Shown here: positions 11,773 through 24,069 of the stretch, in pieces
How the letters are laid out: each line of letters opens with the position of its first letter
Position numbering within the stretch: the first letter of the stretch is position 1
Assembly (NCBI GenBank): GCA_026168455.1
Contig: CM047425.1
Span: forward strand, 45,766,362-45,830,361
Length of the DNA stretch: 64,000 nucleotides
Source: Theocolax elegans
Taxonomy: Eukaryota > Arthropoda > Insecta > Hymenoptera > Cerocephalidae
Direction: 5' to 3'
The notes under the pieces: model-generated
Seen by the model: the letters and a program-made list of their open reading frames with translations, nothing else
What the model was told of the DNA's origin: nothing
Database searches by the model: none
Made by a program: the position numbers and the translations under genes

Positions 11773-12774
11773 CTGCTATCGTTGGTCTTGAGTGTAATGT
11801 CGTATTTTTTCAGTATGTAAAAAAAATAAATACGTATAATTGAAATACGAACAAATTCCGTAAACCAAATATACGTAACATTTATTATATATGTAAATAT
11901 CGAAATATGGATTATAGTAGATAATAGAAAATGCGTATAAGTGAAATACGTTATTTTTTAATTTTTATATTGGAAAAAAATAGTCACACTATTTTTATTA
12001 CGATGCGCTGAACTTCAATGGCGCCATCTACGATCACTTCGATTACGACTTGGCATAGATGGCGCTCTTGATGATAGTTATCATTTCTTATATATAACCA
12101 GCATTACCGGCGGTCAGAACGGTAAAATCGCAGAATTGAGTATGAGACCCCCTTAAACCCTTACCAAAAATTCTGAGTATGCTTCACCCGTTACACATTT
12201 TTGGTAAGGGATTACATAAAAATGAGATAATATTTTTGTCTTAAACTTCGTATATATTAAACTTATTCAAATACGGAGAGAAGTTTACTCCTAAATATAT
12301 TCAGTTTATTAAAAAAATCGTAGATTTTAATACCGCGACAATAACAAAATAAAATCTTACGCCATAAATTTCCGTTTGGTGGCGCTAGCGATAGAATGAT
12401 ACGAAAGTCTGACGCACCACAAAGTCGCTTTAGCTGCTCGAATCAGGCGCTTTTCTATTATAAAAGACAGACAATTACTCTTGAAACGGTATTATATTTA
12501 TTTAATTAAGATAGTCGTTTTTAAATATAATTTACACACATATTTGAGTACACAATGATCAACCAGAATACTCAATCTCGAATGAGAGATTCGAATGTGG
12601 GGAGTTGATGGTGTGTCCGCGATGTCGATCGTCAGCGTTCACGCACCACGAAGTCGCTTTTGCTGCTCGATCAGAGCACGTTACTATTTTGTAGAAAAAT
12701 AAAAAAATTGCTGTTTCGATTATTAGAAAGTGAATTAAATAGACAATTATTTCAATTTTAACTAATAATATTCA

Positions 12775-13480
12775 AACATTTCTAAACGAAGTCCACGGAG
12801 GTCTTATCTTCGTCGGGACTCGGCTCACCTCGTCCGTGTGCGCAAGCGCATTGCGCTGGTATCGACATAATGCGAGCGTTCGCTCGTGCGTTCGGCTGTC
12901 GGTATACGTGTCCGATCGCACTTCTTGCCGAGCTGTCAACGGGTTCAACATTGTGTTGCTGATGACGTGGTGCTTCATTTTCGACGCTGGCTCGCTATTG
13001 GATTAACGTGGAGTTCCGGGGGCTATTTAGAAGTAAGTTAGTTAGCCGTAGGAGTTTACAATGATTTATGTAGTTATATTGCAGGTGGAAAGGTTAGTGC
13101 TCCCCTAACCTCTCAGTTCATATCAGCAGGTAATTGTATTCCTTTTTATATATCCTTGCTTCCTGTTTCGCAGTATCCCATTCCTTAGTAGTATGCTCCT
13201 TCTCAATTTTAATATTTTCACAGAAAACCCTGCGCTATGCCTCATCAGTCAACGGAACCACTCAGAGTACGTGTTGTTGTTCCTCAGGCTTGGACTTGAT
13301 TGAGCTCGTAGAGGATATACAGCCCTTGACGCACCTGCTGATTGGAGAAGGACCTATTTGCCACCTGTTTGATCAACTTCTGGGATTTTGGAGAGCTAAT
13401 GCTAGTGTTCGTCCTGCTTCCTTGGGCTCGTTCCTGGTCAATGAGGCCAATAATTGCGGCTTGTCTCTTTATTGAGAATG
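12775..13480 (-). repeat. inverted-repeat block, right copy
   Basis: Reverse-oriented partner of 8580-9250 within the giant inverted-repeat element. It is longer in the middle by about 50 bp (a segment around gatcaacttctgggatt). Open frames in it (13134-13475 +, 12978-12772 -) are not conserved in the left copy and have no recognisable domain. Confidence 0.75.
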
Positions 13481-14006
13481 GATAGGGTAATATGAAGAAT
13501 AAATAGGGTAAAATATGTGTGTGGTACTCGGGTACGTAGGTTCAAGAAAGGGGTTGGATTGTGCTATATTATTTTATTTATTGCATATAACTAATTCTGT
13601 GACATGTGTCAGATCACCTTTGCACAGATTGTTTAAAAATAGTATGCAATTATTATTAGACAATTGAATAAAAAAGAAATTTATAGTAGTTGTAACCCTT
13701 TTTAAATGAATGTGCAATAAAAGTGCACATTTTATTTTTATAAAATATAGATATACAAAAATTGTTTAGAAATATACATGATATGCATATTTCTATTAAT
13801 AGCATGCATTAAAATTACACAAAATTTTTTTAATTATAAGTTTATAGAGAAAAAAAAACAATTTTCTAATTCAAATGTGCAAATAAATACACGGAAATTT
13901 TTATTGTATACTAAATTTTTATAGAGCAAGTATATAGATTATAGCTTCTGATTCGCATTGTTATAAAAATTCAACAATTTATTAAAAATGTTATTACTCC
14001 ATACTG
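13481..14006. other. AT-rich non-coding stretch
   Basis: No gene. Low-complexity AT sequence with small inverted repeats (tgcacatttt, atgcatattt). Near 13970-14003 it regains similarity to the 403-bp repeat family (aattgttgaattttt, tatggagtaa in reverse). Confidence 0.55.
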
Positions 14007-14684
14007 ACAAGGGGAGTACATGACCTCCGGGAAACGGATCATTCTAACTTTGTTATGTCTTTTATAATATAAAAATATGAAGAAATCCAAGTTATCTCTT
14101 GCCAATGGCCACTTTTACGGAAGTTATTCGACATCCAATAATAATAGCAGTAAAAAATACTTCCAATTCGGTCGCTTATAACTCGAAAACAAATAAAGAT
14201 AAACAATCGAACTAAAAACCGGAAGAAAGTTGAGTTCAAGTAAATATGGTTTAAAAAAAAAAGAAGCTCAAATTGCTTAATTTGAAGCAAAGTTATGAAG
14301 AAAATAAGAAATTGAAGATTATTAAGCCAAAAGAAACAATAAATTTTTCATATTAAATTTTAGCTTAATAATCTTCAATTTTTTATTTTCTTCATAACTT
14401 TGCTTCAAATTAAGCAATTTGAGCTTCTTTTTTTTAAACTATATCTACTTGAACTCAACTTTCTTCCGGCTTTTTGGTTAGATTGTTTATCTTTATTTGT
14501 TTTCGAGTTATAAGCGACCGAATTGGAAGTATTTTTTACTGCTATTATTATTGGATGTCGAATAACTTCCGTAAAAGTGGCCATTGGCAAGAGATAACTT
14601 GGCTTTCTTCATATTTTTATATTATAAAAGACATACCAAAGTTAGGATGAGATCCGTTTCTCGGAGGTCATGTACTTCCCTTGT
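14007..14684. mobile_element. 678-bp foldback element, almost perfect 322-bp arms
   Basis: Arms 14007-14328 and 14363-14684 are inverse complements with only scattered differences and a spacer of about 34 bp. Ends are ACAAGGGGAGTACATGACC and its near-complement. It interrupts the repeat seen elsewhere as tttttactcac|tatggag. Open frames on the two arms mirror each other and are not genes. A transcript would fold into a dsRNA of about 320 bp. Copies at 20451-21126 and 29851-30528. Confidence 0.9.
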
Positions 14685-14861
14685 GAGTAAAAATGTCAAT
14701 GACTACTAACTATACAAGTGCAGTACTGTCTGCCGGGTTGCCGGCAACTCTATTATGAGTAAACGATCCTGAATTTGTCGGATTAAGACATTAAAAATAT
14801 TTCAGTATGTAACTGCATTCATAAAAGTTTTATGATTTGTAACGATAAGGTATTGTTTACC

Positions 14862-15250
14862 TTACCGCATGACGAATTCGAGCAACACGAGCGACCAGTA
14901 TCGTAATGTTCGCATCGGCTCGGGCCGTCGAGATTCGGCTCGGCTCGGTTCGTCGTGGCTACACGGGCGAGATCGACTCCGCGCGCACTTGATTAGATAG
15001 GTAAGGGGGAGATTCGCGCGCGCTGAGAAGAGATATAGCCGCCTTGACTCGCGACAGAGGTGTTCCCCCCACATCCCCGTGTTCAGCTTCACCGCGTTAT
15101 GTTTTACCGTGGTTCTCGCATGTGTATTTTGACTGCAGGCCGACTCTGCATTTGTACTTACTGGTGCAACACCGTGAACCAACCAGCAGCCACACAACCT
15201 CGGTGCACGGGTGAACGGACAATTCGTCCTACACCGCAGCGAGAGGTAGA
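14862..15250. other. GC-rich patch with splice-donor-like sites
   Basis: About 390 bp rich in G+C. On the minus strand a strong donor-like site, ATGCG|GTAAGGTAAAC, occurs at about 14870; on the plus strand ATAG|GTAAGGGG occurs near 15000. The minus-strand frame is open for 111 or more codons but resembles nothing I know. It ends at a (GA)n run beside the LINE tail, so it is the DNA the LINE inserted into. Copies at 19890-20276 and 30706-31096. Confidence 0.4.
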
Positions 15251-15280
15251 GAGAGAGAGAGAGAGAGAGGTAAAGAGAGA

Positions 15281-16117
15281 TTGATTGATTGATTGATAAA
15301 GTTTATTTGGCCTTGGGGTTGAGACCCCGTAGGCACTTAAAATAAAATACAGTCTGATTTGATTTGAACCATATAAATAATATAAAAAAATATAAAAAAT
15401 ATAAAAAATATAAAAATATAAAAACAATAAAACGTATAAAAATAAAACAATAATAATAATAACAACAAATTATATAACAAAATTTTACATTAAAGCTAAA
15501 TATGGCTTGTATTGCGCATTCGCTCTGTAGCAATATACAAAATAATAAATAAATAGTACAAGTACATAAATAATTATTGCACACCATGTGTCTAAATTTA
15601 CCTATATATATACGCAGTATTACATTGACAAATTTTAGTCTAAATCGAGGTGAGGGATCTGAGGAGGTGTTAAGCCCTCATTTAGCACTCTATTTTCCCA
15701 GGCAGTTTTGTCAAGTCCAAACAGATGATTAAATAGTGTATTTTTGAAATGGCTGATAGATGAAGTGTCGAATGAAAATGTAGGAAGTTCGTTAATAATT
15801 TTAGATGCAGTGATGACACATGACTTATTAAAAGCCTCAGTACGAGGGGGAAGATAATCTAGCGGTTTTGATGGATGACGAGAAGAGGTGCGAGGGTTAT
15901 GATGAAGCATATTTAATTTTATAAAATGATTAGCCAGGTAAATAGGTGAATTATGAGCACTGATGCCGTATGCAAGTGAGCCAATGAGGTATGAGCGTCT
16001 GGACTCAACTGACAACCACCTGAGACTTAACCTATAAGGAGTTACATGTTTCCTCCTTGCTATGTCCCCCCACACGAATCGGACACAAGCATTCAGTAGC
16101 CTTTGAAGCTTCAGCCC
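15281..16117 (-). pseudogene. LINE-A, 5'-truncated 3' end (arm 1)
   Basis: On the minus strand this encodes the C-terminal end of a LINE ORF2 (from WGDIARRKHVTPYR to the stop at 15635) followed by a 3' UTR ending in the short repeat (AATC)n at 15281-15296. Tails of this type are typical of CR1/L2-like LINEs. It is homologous to, but clearly different from, the C-terminus of LINE-B next door. The copy starts within ORF2, the usual 5' truncation. Confidence 0.82.
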
Positions 16118-17450
16118 GTTAACACATTATTACAAAAAATCACATAAGCATTTACAAAAAACAAAAATAGGTATAACAAAAATAATAATAATAACAAAAT
16201 TAGCGCAACAACAAAAGATAATTTTCATCGGTTATAACTACGCCAATAAAAAGATAAAATTAACAATAAAGCCATAATATAAATACAATAATAAAGATAA
16301 AACAATAAACTCAAATCTTACGCAGCATAAATCGGCCTACCGTTAAACAATCTGAGGACATATAAGATTCTCACGCACAACTCTGTCCTCCCATGCTGAA
16401 CAGTAAAGCCTAAACAAATGCTGGAATAAGGATGATTTAAAATGATTAATATGCGATGGATCAAATGGAATGAATGAATTAAACTGAAATGAATTTAACA
16501 ATTTAGAGGCAGTTATTATAAAAGATTTATTTAAGGATTCTGTGAGTGGAGGAAGATAGGTTAAGGTTTTAGGAGGAAAACGAGAAGGATATCTAAGATG
16601 ATCTACTGTATGGTCGATTTGAGTGAAATGTTCAGCAAGATAATGAGGCGAATTTCGAGCAATAACACTATAAGCCAATCATCCAATAAAATGCAAACGT
16701 CTAGACGTGACTAACAGCCATCGCAAATGTACTCTATACGGTGTTACATGATCCCGTCTACGCAGAGTTCCCCATACAAATCGCATACACGCATTATGAA
16801 GTCGCTGAAGTCTTAGGTTCCGCACCTGATCAATATTATTATACACAGCACACGCATAATCAAAATGAGGCATAATAAGTATCTACACAAGATATTTTCT
16901 AGTGCTTTGAGAGAATGCCCTCCTATGGAACCGCAATGAGCGCAAGACCCCATGGACCCTCTGCGATATTAACAAAACCTGCTTTGACCAGTCCAGGGTG
17001 GGGACAACCATACACCCAACGATTTAACCTCATTCTCGTAATCCAAATGGGCATTTAACAGCTTAATTCGGGGAGCAACAGCCAGATACACTCGCGAAAC
17101 ATATGCCTGACTGCCAAGGATCATGACCTTCGTTTTGATTACATTCAAAGCAAGACTATTTGATACTGCCCAAGAAGCAACCGCATTCTTATCCTGTGTA
17201 ATTCGATGCACACCCATCTCAAAATCCGCTGGTAGAAAAGAATGATAAACCTGGGCGTCATCAGCTTAAAGCATACATTTACTAAATTGAAGGACATCCT
17301 GTAAATCATTTATGAAGATGGAGAATAATAATGGACCCAATACACTGTCCTGTGGCACTCCCGAGTTCACCCTAAGCCAATCCGAACAACCACTCAAATC
17401 ATCCACAACCGCCTGCGTACGACCTACTAAATAATGATAGAACCATCTCA
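16118..17450 (-). pseudogene. LINE-B ORF2 fragment (arm 1), cut at the inversion junction
   Basis: Minus-strand pieces encode, in order, an RT block with NSGVPQDSVLGPLLFSIFIN, the region around ADDAQVY preceded by a stop, a KTKVMILGS block and the C-terminal domain with RLQRLHNACMRFVWG. The sequence equals 31964-33296 and stops at 17450, where the strand flips. Confidence 0.88.
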
Positions 17451-17694
17451 GTTCATTTTCAGTTGTCGTCTTATTTAGAAACTATCAATTATTAAATCCA
17501 AGACAAGCGGGTTTTCGCAGAGGTCATAATACGCAGACTACGCTTTTAGGGGTCCTGGATAATATTAGAAGGGCTATAGATTCCCGAATGATAACAGTCT
17601 TGGTTCTGTTCGACTTCTCAAAAGCGTTTGACTCTGTACCGCATGGGCCGCTTCTGCTTAAATTGCGTAGGTTCGGTTGCACTGATACTGTTCT
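17450..17694. other. inversion junction 1 (asymmetric spacer between arms)
   Basis: Arm 1 ends in aaccatctca at 17450; the next bases are the reverse complement of 33540 and downward. The junction shares 2 bases (AG) with both partners. Bases 17451-17693 occur in arms 2 and 3 but not in arm 1, so they form the loop of the palindrome. Confidence 0.9.
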
Positions 17695-19027
17695 GAGATG
17701 GTTCTATCATTATTTAGTAGGTCGTACGCAGGCGGTTGTGGATGATTTGAGTGGTTGTTCGGATTGGCTTAGGGTGAACTCGGGAGTGCCACAGGACAGT
17801 GTATTGGGTCCATTATTATTCTCCATCTTCATAAATGATTTACAGGATGTCCTTCAATTTAGTAAATGTATGCTTTAAGCTGATGACGCCCAGGTTTATC
17901 ATTCTTTTCTACCAGCGGATTTTGAGATGGGTGTGCATCGAATTACACAGGATAAGAATGCGGTTGCTTCTTGGGCAGTATCAAATAGTCTTGCTTTGAA
18001 TGTAATCAAAACGAAGGTCATGATCCTTGGCAGTCAGGCATATGTTTCGCGAGTGTATCTGGCTGTTGCTCCCCGAATTAAGCTGTTAAATGCCCATTTG
18101 GATTACGAGAATGAGGTTAAATCGTTGGGTGTATGGTTGTCCCCACCCTGGACTGGTCAAAGCAGGTTTTGTTAATATCGCAGAGGGTCCATGGGGTCTT
18201 GCGCTCATTGCGGTTCCATAGGAGGGCATTCTCTCAAAGCACTAGAAAATATCTTGTGTAGATACTTATTATGCCTCATTTTGATTATGCGTGTGCTGTG
18301 TATAATAATATTGATCAGGTGCGGAACCTAAGACTTCAGCGACTTCATAATGCGTGTATGCGATTTGTATGGGGAACTCTGCGTAGACGGGATCATGTAA
18401 CACCGTATAGAGTACATTTGCGATGGCTGTTAGTCACGTCTAGACGTTTGCATTTTATTGGATGATTGGCTTATAGTGTTATTGCTCGAAATTCGCCTCA
18501 TTATCTTGCTGAACATTTCACTCAAATCGACCATACAGTAGATCATCTTAGATATCCTTCTCGTTTTCCTCCTAAAACCTTAACCTATCTTCCTCCACTC
18601 ACAGAATCCTTAAATAAATCTTTTATAATAACTGCCTCTAAATTGTTAAATTCATTTCAGTTTAATTCATTCATTCCATTTGATCCATCGCATATTAATC
18701 ATTTTAAATCATCCTTATTCCAGCATTTGTTTAGGCTTTACTGTTCAGCATGGGAGGACAGAGTTGTGCGTGAGAATCTTATATGTCCTCAGATTGTTTA
18801 ACGGTAGGCCGATTTATGCTGCGTAAGATTTGAGTTTATTGTTTATCTTTATTATTGTATTTATATTATGGCTTTATTGTTAATTTTATCTTTTTATTGG
18901 CGTAGTTATAACCGATGAAAATTATCTTTTGTTGTTGCGCTAATTTTGTTATTATTATTATTTTTGTTATACCTATTTTTGTTTTTTGTAAATGCTTATG
19001 TGATTTTTTGTAATAATGTGTTAACGG
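17451..19027 (+). pseudogene. LINE-B ORF2 fragment (arm 2 copy)
   Basis: Plus-strand copy of 31964-33540. It includes FRRGHNTQTTLLGVLDNIRR and DFSKAFDSVPHGPLL, the stop before ADDAQVY (17876-17878), and the C-terminal blocks. Confidence 0.88.
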
Positions 19028-19856
19028 GCTGAAGCTTCAAAGGCTACTGAATGCTTGTGTCCGATTCGTGTGGGGGGACATAGCAAGGAGGAAACATGTA
19101 ACTCCTTATAGGTTAAGTCTCAGGTGGTTGTCAGTTGAGTCCAGACGCTCATACCTCATTGGCTCACTTGCATACGGCATCAGTGCTCATAATTCACCTA
19201 TTTACCTGGCTAATCATTTTATAAAATTAAATATGCTTCATCATAACCCTCGCACCTCTTCTCGTCATCCATCAAAACCGCTAGATTATCTTCCCCCGTA
19301 CTGAGGCTTTTAATAAGTCATGTGTCATCACTGCATCTAAAATTATTAACGAACTTCCTACATTTTCATTCGACACTTCATCTATCAGCCATTTCAAAAA
19401 TACACTATTTAATCATCTGTTTGGACTTGACAAAACTGCCTGGGAAAATAGAGTGCTAAATGAGGGCTTAACACCTCCTCAGATCCCTCACCTCGATTTA
19501 GACTAAAATTTGTCAATGTAATACTGCGTATATATATAGGTAAATTTAGACACATGGTGTGCAATAATTATTTTGTACTTGTACTATTTATTTATTATTT
19601 TGTATATTGCTACAGAGCGAATGCGCAATACAAGCCATATTTAGCTTTAATGTAAAATTTTGTTATATAATTTGTTGTTATTATTATTATTGTTTTTTTT
19701 TATACGTTTTATTGTTTTTATATTTTATATTTTTTATATTTTATATTTTTTTTATATTTTTATATGGTTCAAATCAAATCAGACTGTATTTTATTTTAAG
19801 TGCCTACGGGGTCTCAACCCCAAGGCCAAATAAACTTTATCAATCAATCAATCAAT
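19028..19856 (+). pseudogene. LINE-A 3' end (arm 2 copy, extra frameshift)
   Basis: Copy of 15281-16117 on the plus strand, with the tail (AATC)n at 19842-19856. Two bases are missing near 19297, so the frame ends after 78 codons instead of 146. Confidence 0.82.
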
Positions 19857-19889
19857 CTCTCTTTACCTCTCTCTCTCTCTCTCTCTCTC

Positions 19890-20276
19890 TACCTCTCGCT
19901 GCGGTGTAGGACGAATTGTCCGTTCACCCGTGCACCGAGGTTGTGTGCTGCTGGTTGGTTCACGGTGTTGCACCAGTAAGTACAAATGCAGAGTCGGCCT
20001 GCAGTCAAAATACACATGCGAGAACCACGGTAAAACATAACGCGGTGAAGCTGAACACGGGGATGTGGGGGGAACACCTCTGTCGCGAGTCAAGGCGGCT
20101 ATATCTCTTCTCAGCGCGCGCGAATCTCCCCCTTACCTATCTAATCAAGTGCGCGCGGAGTCGATCTCGCCCGTGTAGCCACGACGAACCGAGCCGAGCC
20201 GAATCTCGACGGCCCGAGCCGATGCGAACATTACGATACTGGTCGCTCGTGTTGCTCGAATTCGTCATGCGGTAAG
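19890..20276. other. GC-rich patch (arm 2 copy)
   Basis: Inverted copy of 14862-15250; same donor-like site, here on the plus strand at about 20270. Confidence 0.6.
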
Positions 20277-20450
20277 GTAAACAATACCTTATCGTTACAA
20301 ATCATAAAACTTTTATGAATGCAGTTACATACTGAAATATTTTTAATGTCTTAATCCGACAAATTCAGGATCGTTTACTCATAATAGAGTTGCCGGCAAC
20401 CCGGCAGACAGTACTGCACTTGTATAGTTTAGTCATTGACATTTTTACTC

Positions 20451-21126
20451 ACAAGGGAAGTACATGACCTCCGAGAAACGGATCTCATCCTAACTTTGGT
20501 ATGTCTTTTATAATATAAAAATATGAAGAAAGCCAAGTTATCTCTTGCCAATGGCCACTTTTACGGAAGTTATTCGACATCCAATAATAATAGCAGTAAA
20601 AAATACTTCCAATTCGGTCGCTTATAACTCGAAAACAAATAAAGATAAACAATCTAACCAAAAAGCCGGAAGAAAGTTGAGTTCAAGTAGATATAGTTTA
20701 AAAAAAAGAAGCTCAAATTGCTTAATTTGAAGCAAAGTTATAAGAAAATAAAAAATTGAAGATTATTAAGCTAAAATTTAATATGAAAAATTTATTGTTT
20801 CTTTTGGCTTAATAATCTTCAATTTCTTATTTTCTTCATAACTTTGCTTCAAATTAAGCAATTTGAGCTTCTTTTTTTTTTAAACCATATTTACTTGAAC
20901 TCAACTTTCTTCCGGTTTTTAGTTCGATTGTTTATCTTTATTTGTTTTCGAGTTATAAGCGACCGAATTGGAAGTATTTTTTACTGCTATTATTATTGAT
21001 GTCGAATAACTTCCGTAAAAGTGGCCATTGGCAAGAGATAACTTGGATTTCTTCATATTTTTATATTATAAAAGACATAACAAAGTTAGAATGATCCGTT
21101 TCCCGGAGGTCATGTACTCCCCTTGT
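20451..21126. mobile_element. 678-bp foldback element (arm 2 copy)
   Basis: Inverted copy of 14007-14684, with single-base losses near 20756 and 20999. Confidence 0.88.
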
Positions 21127-21654
21127 CAGTATGGAGTAATAACATTTTTAATAAATTGTTGAATTTTTATAACAATGCGAATCAGAAGCTATAATCTATA
21201 TACTTGCTCTATAAAAATTTAGTATACAATAAAAATTTCCGTGTATTTATTTGCACATTTGAATTAGAAAATTGTTTTTTTTTTCTCTATAAACTTATAA
21301 TTAAAAAAATTTTGTGTAATTTTAATGCATGCTATTAATAGAAATATGCATCATGTATTTCTAAACAATTTTTGTATATCTATATTTTATAAAAATAAAA
21401 TGTGCACTTTTATTGCACATTCATTTAAAAAGGGTTACAACTACTATAAATTTCTTTTTTATTCAATTGTCTAATAATAATTGCATACTATTTTTAAACA
21501 ATCTGTGCAAAGGTGATCTGACACATGTCACAGAATTAGTTATATGCAATAAATAAAATAATATAGCACAATCCAACCCCTTTCTTGAACCTACGTACCC
21601 GAGTACCACACACATATTTTACCCTATTTATTCTTCATATTACCCTATCCATTC

Positions 21655-22355
21655 TCAATAAAGAGACAAGCCGCAATTATTGGCCTCATTGACCAGGAAC
21701 GAGCCCAAGGAAGCAGGACGAACACTAGCATTAGCTCTCCAAAATCCCAGAAGTTGATCAAACAGGTGGCAAATAGGTCCTTCTCCAATCAGCAGGTGCG
21801 TCAAGGGCTGTATATCCTCTACGAGCTCAATCAAGTCCAAGCCTGAGGAACAACAACACGTACTCTGAGTGGTTCCGTTGACTGATGAGGCATAGCGCAG
21901 GGTTTTCTGTGAAAATATTAAAATTGAGAAGGAGCATACTACTAAGGAATGGGATACTGCGAAACAGGAAGCAAGGATATATAAAAAGGAATACAATTAC
22001 CTGCTGATATGAACTGAGAGGTTAGGGGAGCACTAACCTTTCCACCTGCAATATAACTACATAAATCATTGTAAACTCCTACGGCTAACTAACTTACTTC
22101 TAAATAGCCCCCGGAACTCCACGTTAATCCAATAGCGAGCCAGCGTCGAAAATGAAGCACCACGTCATCAGCAACACAATGTTGAACCCGTTGACAGCTC
22201 GGCAAGAAGTGCGATCGGACACGTATACCGACAGCCGAACGCACGAGCGAACGCTCGCATTATGTCGATACCAGCGCAATGCGCTTGCGCACACGGACGA
22301 GGTGAGCCGAGTCCCGACGAAGATAAGACCTCCGTGGACTTCGTTTAGAAATGTT
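21655..22355 (+). repeat. inverted-repeat block (arm 2 copy)
   Basis: Inverted copy of 12775-13480, here in the same orientation as 8580-9250, which makes the homology between those two easy to see. Confidence 0.8.
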
Positions 22356-22976
22356 TGAATATTATTAGTTAAAATTGAAATAATTGTCTATTTAATTCAC
22401 TTTCTAATAATCGAAACAGCAATTTTTTTATTTTTCTACAAAATAGTAACGTGCTCTGATCGAGCAGCAAAAGCGACTTCGTGGTGCGTGAACGCTGACG
22501 ATCGACATCGCGGACACACCATCAACTCCCACATTCGAATCTCTCATTCGAGATTGAGTATTCTGGTTGATCATTGTGTACTCAAATATGTGTGTAAATT
22601 ATATTTAAAAACGACTATCTTAATTAAATAAATATAATACCGTTTCAAGAGTAATTGTCTGTCTTTTATAATAGAAAAGCGCCTGATTCGAGCAGCTAAA
22701 GCGACTTTGTGGTGCGTCAGACTTTCGTATCATTCTATCGCTAGCGCCACCAAACGGAAATTTATGGCGTAAGATTTTATTTTGTTATTGTCGCGGTATT
22801 AAAATCTACGATTTTTTTAATAAACTGAATATATTTAGGAGTAAACTTCTCTCCGTATTTGAATAAGTTTAATATATACGAAGTTTAAGACAAAAATATT
22901 ATCTCATTTTTATGTAATCCCTTACCAAAAATGTGTAACGGGTGAAGCATACTCAGAATTTTTGGTAAGGGTTTAA

Positions 22977-24069
22977 GGGGGTCTCATACTCAATTCTGCG
23001 ATTTTACCGTTCTGACCGCCGGTAATGCTGGTTATATATAAAAATAACTATCATCAAGAGCGCCATCTATGCCAAGTCGTAATCGAAGTGATCGTAGATG
23101 GCGCCATTGAAGTTCAGCGCATCGTAATAAAAATAGTGTGACTATTTTTTTCCAATATAAAAATTAAAAAATAACGTATTTCACTTATACGCATTTTCTA
23201 TTATCTACTATAATCCATATTTCGATATTTACATATATAATAAATGTTACGTATATTTGGTTTACGGAATTTGTTCGTATTTCAATTATACGTATTTATT
23301 TTTTTTACATACTGAAAAAATACGACATTACACTCAAGACCAACGATAGCAGAACCCAAGGGAGCGGAGCACGGCTCGCAAGTCGATTTTTGATCCGCTC
23401 CCTTGGGTTGATCGATAGATATGCCGGATTCTCGCAGCAGTACGTTTCCTTTTACATTGAATCTATGATAAATACGTAGTACGGTTCAATTTGCCATGTA
23501 GAAAATTCAACTAGTCATAATATGAGAATCATATGACACGTATTTAAAAATTTTATAGGAGTCAAATCGAATTATTTTGCTCGGCTATTTGTCTCGAGTC
23601 TGAAACAAATGCGCATGCGTGATGTCGATAGTGGCGGCGGCGAAAGCATATTCTAGCTTGCCATGATCCGTGCGTACTGCCATCTAACGTAAAATATTCT
23701 TTTAATAATGATAATAAAACTACTTTAAATTTTATAAAACTATGCAAAACAAACAGTTAGATGCCCTTTATTAAATAATTATTTACTTCTATACAAAGTT
23801 TCAAGTCATTTTATTGATACGTGTAAGAGAAAACCTTGTACGAAAATTTCATTATGTGGACGCCGTAGATATTGTTTTTTATACAAGGTTTTCTCTTAAA
23901 TGCCTCAATGTAATTAATAGAAACTTTGCACAGTGATACATAACTACAAAAGAAAGGGCGCCTATCTTCTAGTTTGTCGAAATTCTTTATATTTATCTAC
24001 ATTGAAGTAGTTTTCAACCATACTATCACTCTATTGGCTCGGTCGGTAAAAATTGAGTATGAGACCCCC
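22977..24069. mobile_element. piggyBac-like element (arm 2 copy)
   Basis: Same 19-bp ends and flanking TTAA (22973-22976, 24070-24073) as at 11055-12152; shorter by 5 bp through small losses. Confidence 0.76.

Larger units (their letters stand above)
11055..12152. mobile_element. piggyBac-like non-autonomous element with TTAA duplication
   Basis: Perfect 19-bp terminal inverted repeats, GGGGGTCTCATACTCAATT and its complement, bound 1098 bp. The sequence TTAA lies directly outside both ends (11051-11054 and 12153-12156), the target site of the piggyBac superfamily. No transposase frame is present, so it would depend on a partner in trans. Smaller inverted repeats are nested inside. Duplicated as 22977-24069 and 26899-27996. 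Confidence 0.78.
7591..14850. mobile_element. giant inverted-repeat (Foldback-like) composite element
   Basis: Successive blocks from 7591 to about 10750 reappear in reverse order and orientation from about 14850 down to 12157: the 403-bp repeat family, the 8580-9250 block, the ACTTCGTGGTGCG palindrome block, a block with GCTAGCGCCA and TTTATGGCGTAAGATTTTA, and a block with TTTTTGGTAAGGGTTTAA. Identity is moderate, so the arms are old, and the left arm contains tandem duplications. This layout (kilobase arms made partly of tandem repeats) resembles Foldback/Galileo-type elements. Other elements are nested inside. No transposase frame is visible. Confidence 0.65.
9634..17450 (+). repeat. triplicated block, arm 1
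   Basis: About 7.8 kb that recurs almost identically and in the same orientation at 25478-33296 (offset 15844-15846) and in inverted orientation at 17694-25477. The only length difference I found against arm 3, apart from the first 60 or so bases, is 2 bp in a GA run near 15250. It contains most of the giant inverted-repeat element, a 678-bp foldback, a GC-rich patch and two LINE pieces. Confidence 0.95.

Noticed and set aside
12955..12985. Another hammerhead at CTGATGA (12957)
   Set aside because: No GAAA box at suitable spacing and no pairing stems.
13134..13475. 113-codon plus-strand frame in the inverted-repeat block
   Set aside because: Not preserved in the diverged copy at 8580-9250; repeated only because the block is triplicated.
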